Part shown: positions 7,046-7,767 of the stretch, piece by piece
Position numbering within the stretch: the stretch's first letter is position 1
How the letters are laid out: each line of letters begins with the position of its first letter
NCBI GenBank assembly: GCA_029051835.1
Contig: JAIDKJ010000302.1
Location: 1 to 7,767, forward strand
Reading direction: 5' to 3'
Origin: Paramuribaculum sp.
GTDB taxonomy: Bacteria; Bacteroidota; Bacteroidia; Bacteroidales; Muribaculaceae
DNA length: 7,767 nucleotides
Notes under the pieces: generated by a model
Databases searched by the model: none
The model's input: only the letters and a program-made list of their open reading frames with translations
Told to the model about the DNA's origin: nothing
Made by a program: the position numbers and the translations under genes

Positions 7046-7615
7046 ATGAAACATTTCAAACCCAAAGCATGGATGCTGCCCCAGCCGGTACTGATCATCG
7101 GCACTTATAATGCCGACGGCACTCCCAACGCAATGAATGCCGCCTGGGGCGGCCAGTGGGACTCCAACGAGATCATGATCTCCATGGGCGCACACGCAAC
7201 GACCGACAATCTTAACCGCTGCGGCGACTTTACCGTAGCATTCGCTACCGCCGGAACAATGCCCGCCGCCGACTATGTGGGGATCACGAGCGCTCGTCAC
7301 GATCACGACAAAATGGCCGCCACCGGCTGGCAATCGTCGAAGGCAGAAAGCGTCGACGCCCCTGTATTCGACTGCTTCCCGATGACCATGGAATGCCGCA
7401 TCAAGGAGAAACTATATGAATCGGAAACCGGCTACTACATCATAGCGGAAATCATCGACATATTGTGCGACGAATCATATCTGGCCGAGGACGGCAAGCC
7501 CGATGTCGAAAAGATGGATCTGATCACTTTCGATCCCGTGCATTCAGGCTACCTCACTCTGGGCAAACGCATCGGCAACGCATTTTCCGACGGCAAACAA
7601 CTGAAACGACAGTAA
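7046..7615 (+). CDS. Flavin reductase-like FMN-binding protein (flavoredoxin-type)
   Basis: This 189-residue cytoplasmic protein belongs to the flavin reductase-like split-barrel family, whose members bind FMN and transfer electrons or reduce flavin; its partner is not evident. Features seen are the N-terminal PVLIIGTYNADGTPNAMNAAWGG block (14-36) with the small-residue-rich turn, MISMGAHATTDN (44-55), FTVAFA (62-67), the YVGITSARHDHDK segment (77-89) and the GYLTLGKRIGNAF tail (168-180). The length is typical for the family. No signal peptide or Cys-rich metal motif is present; the four cysteines (C59, C110, C117, C141) are scattered. The frame is open upstream into the PCMD gene, but homology begins at the ATG at 7046, which leaves a 50-base gap, so that start is preferred. 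No separate promoter is clear, so read-through from the PCMD promoter is possible. The physiological electron donor and acceptor cannot be read from the sequence. Confidence 0.9.
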   Translation: MKHFKPKAWMLPQPVLIIGTYNADGTPNAMNAAWGGQWDSNEIMISMGAHATTDNLNRCGDFTVAFATAGTMPAADYVGITSARHDHDKMAATGWQSSKAESVDAPVFDCFPMTMECRIKEKLYESETGYYIIAEIIDILCDESYLAEDGKPDVEKMDLITFDPVHSGYLTLGKRIGNAFSDGKQLKRQ

Positions 7616-7653
7616 TCCGGACGACAGAGCACTACGGCTGCCGATAAAGATAT

Positions 7654-7699
7654 AAAAAAAGTCTTGAACAGTCAGATATAAAACTGATTTTCAAGACTT
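7654..7699 (-). terminator. Rho-independent terminator of the tRNA-Pro gene
   Basis: A perfect 10-bp inverted repeat AAGTCTTGAA (7659-7668) and TTCAAGACTT (7690-7699) contains a second short stem CAGT (7669-7672) with ACTG (7683-7686). Read on the minus strand, the hairpin is followed at once by seven T residues (7660-7654, partly overlapping the stem base). It lies 11 bases after the tRNA 3' end. On the plus strand the hairpin is followed only by CTATCATA, so it would stop transcripts from the flavin reductase gene poorly. Confidence 0.85.
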
Positions 7700-7710
7700 C
7701 TATCATACCG

Positions 7711-7767
7711 TCGGGGTGAAAGGATTCGAACCTTCGACCCCCTGGTCCCAAACCAGGTGCGCTAACC
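7711..7767 (-). tRNA. tRNA-Pro (anticodon UGG), 3' part; 5' end beyond window
   Basis: Read on the minus strand, the sequence gives the D-loop end, an anticodon stem CCTGG/CCAGG around the loop TTTGGGA (7752-7746) with anticodon TGG at 7750-7748, a short variable region, a T arm GAAGG-TTCGAAT-CCTTT, and the acceptor 3' strand CACCCCG (7718-7712) with discriminator A at 7711. The UGG anticodon and the A discriminator fit proline. The bases after the discriminator are CGG, so the CCA end is not encoded and must be added enzymatically, as usual in Bacteroidetes. The acceptor 5' strand and most of the D arm lie off the right edge. Confidence 0.94.

Noticed and set aside
7711..7767. tRNA-Pro 3' end as an integration site for a mobile element
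   Set aside because: No integrase, no second copy of the tRNA 3' end and no change in base composition is seen within the window. The tRNA keeps its own terminator directly behind it.

Overview
The window looks like ordinary chromosomal DNA from an anaerobic gut member of the Bacteroidales. The evidence is the Bacteroidetes-type promoter elements (TAnnTTTG at -7, TTTG at -33), the near absence of Shine-Dalgarno sequences, and the protein families present (a PCMD-domain protein, a POTRA-less Omp85 barrel, a Bacteroidetes-style phosphoethanolamine transferase). Codons are rich in G and C, which fits a Muribaculaceae-like genome better than a typical low-GC Bacteroides. That family assignment is inference only.

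Layout from left to right. Bases 1-1225 (minus) hold most of a class I iron-sulfur fumarase, cut off by the left edge, with a well-formed promoter at 1272-1304. A divergent small lipoprotein of unknown function follows (1361-1978, plus). It runs tail to tail, with an 8-base gap, into a minus-strand two-gene operon: an Omp85-type outer-membrane barrel (3665-4828) transcribed first, then an inner-membrane phosphoethanolamine-transferase-like enzyme (1987-3678) whose start overlaps the barrel gene by 14 bases. Divergent from that operon are three plus-strand genes: a DUF3943 envelope protein (5007-5939), a PCMD-family secreted protein with its own promoter (6030-6995), and a flavin reductase-like FMN protein (7046-7615). 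The right edge carries the 3' part of a minus-strand tRNA-Pro(UGG) gene followed by a clear intrinsic terminator at 7654-7699.

Five of the seven protein genes encode envelope or exported proteins, so the middle of the window is an outer-membrane/envelope neighbourhood. The Omp85-like barrel and the phosphoethanolamine transferase are the only pair with strong evidence of co-expression. The fumarase (reductive TCA branch, fumarate/succinate metabolism) and the flavin reductase are metabolic genes with no visible functional tie to the rest. I see no mobile element, CRISPR array, phage gene or defence system. The points most worth a second look are the nearly leaderless promoter arrangement of the Omp85/PEtN operon, the 17-bp tandem repeat straddling the DUF3943 stop codon, and the uncharacterised DUF3943 and lipoprotein genes.
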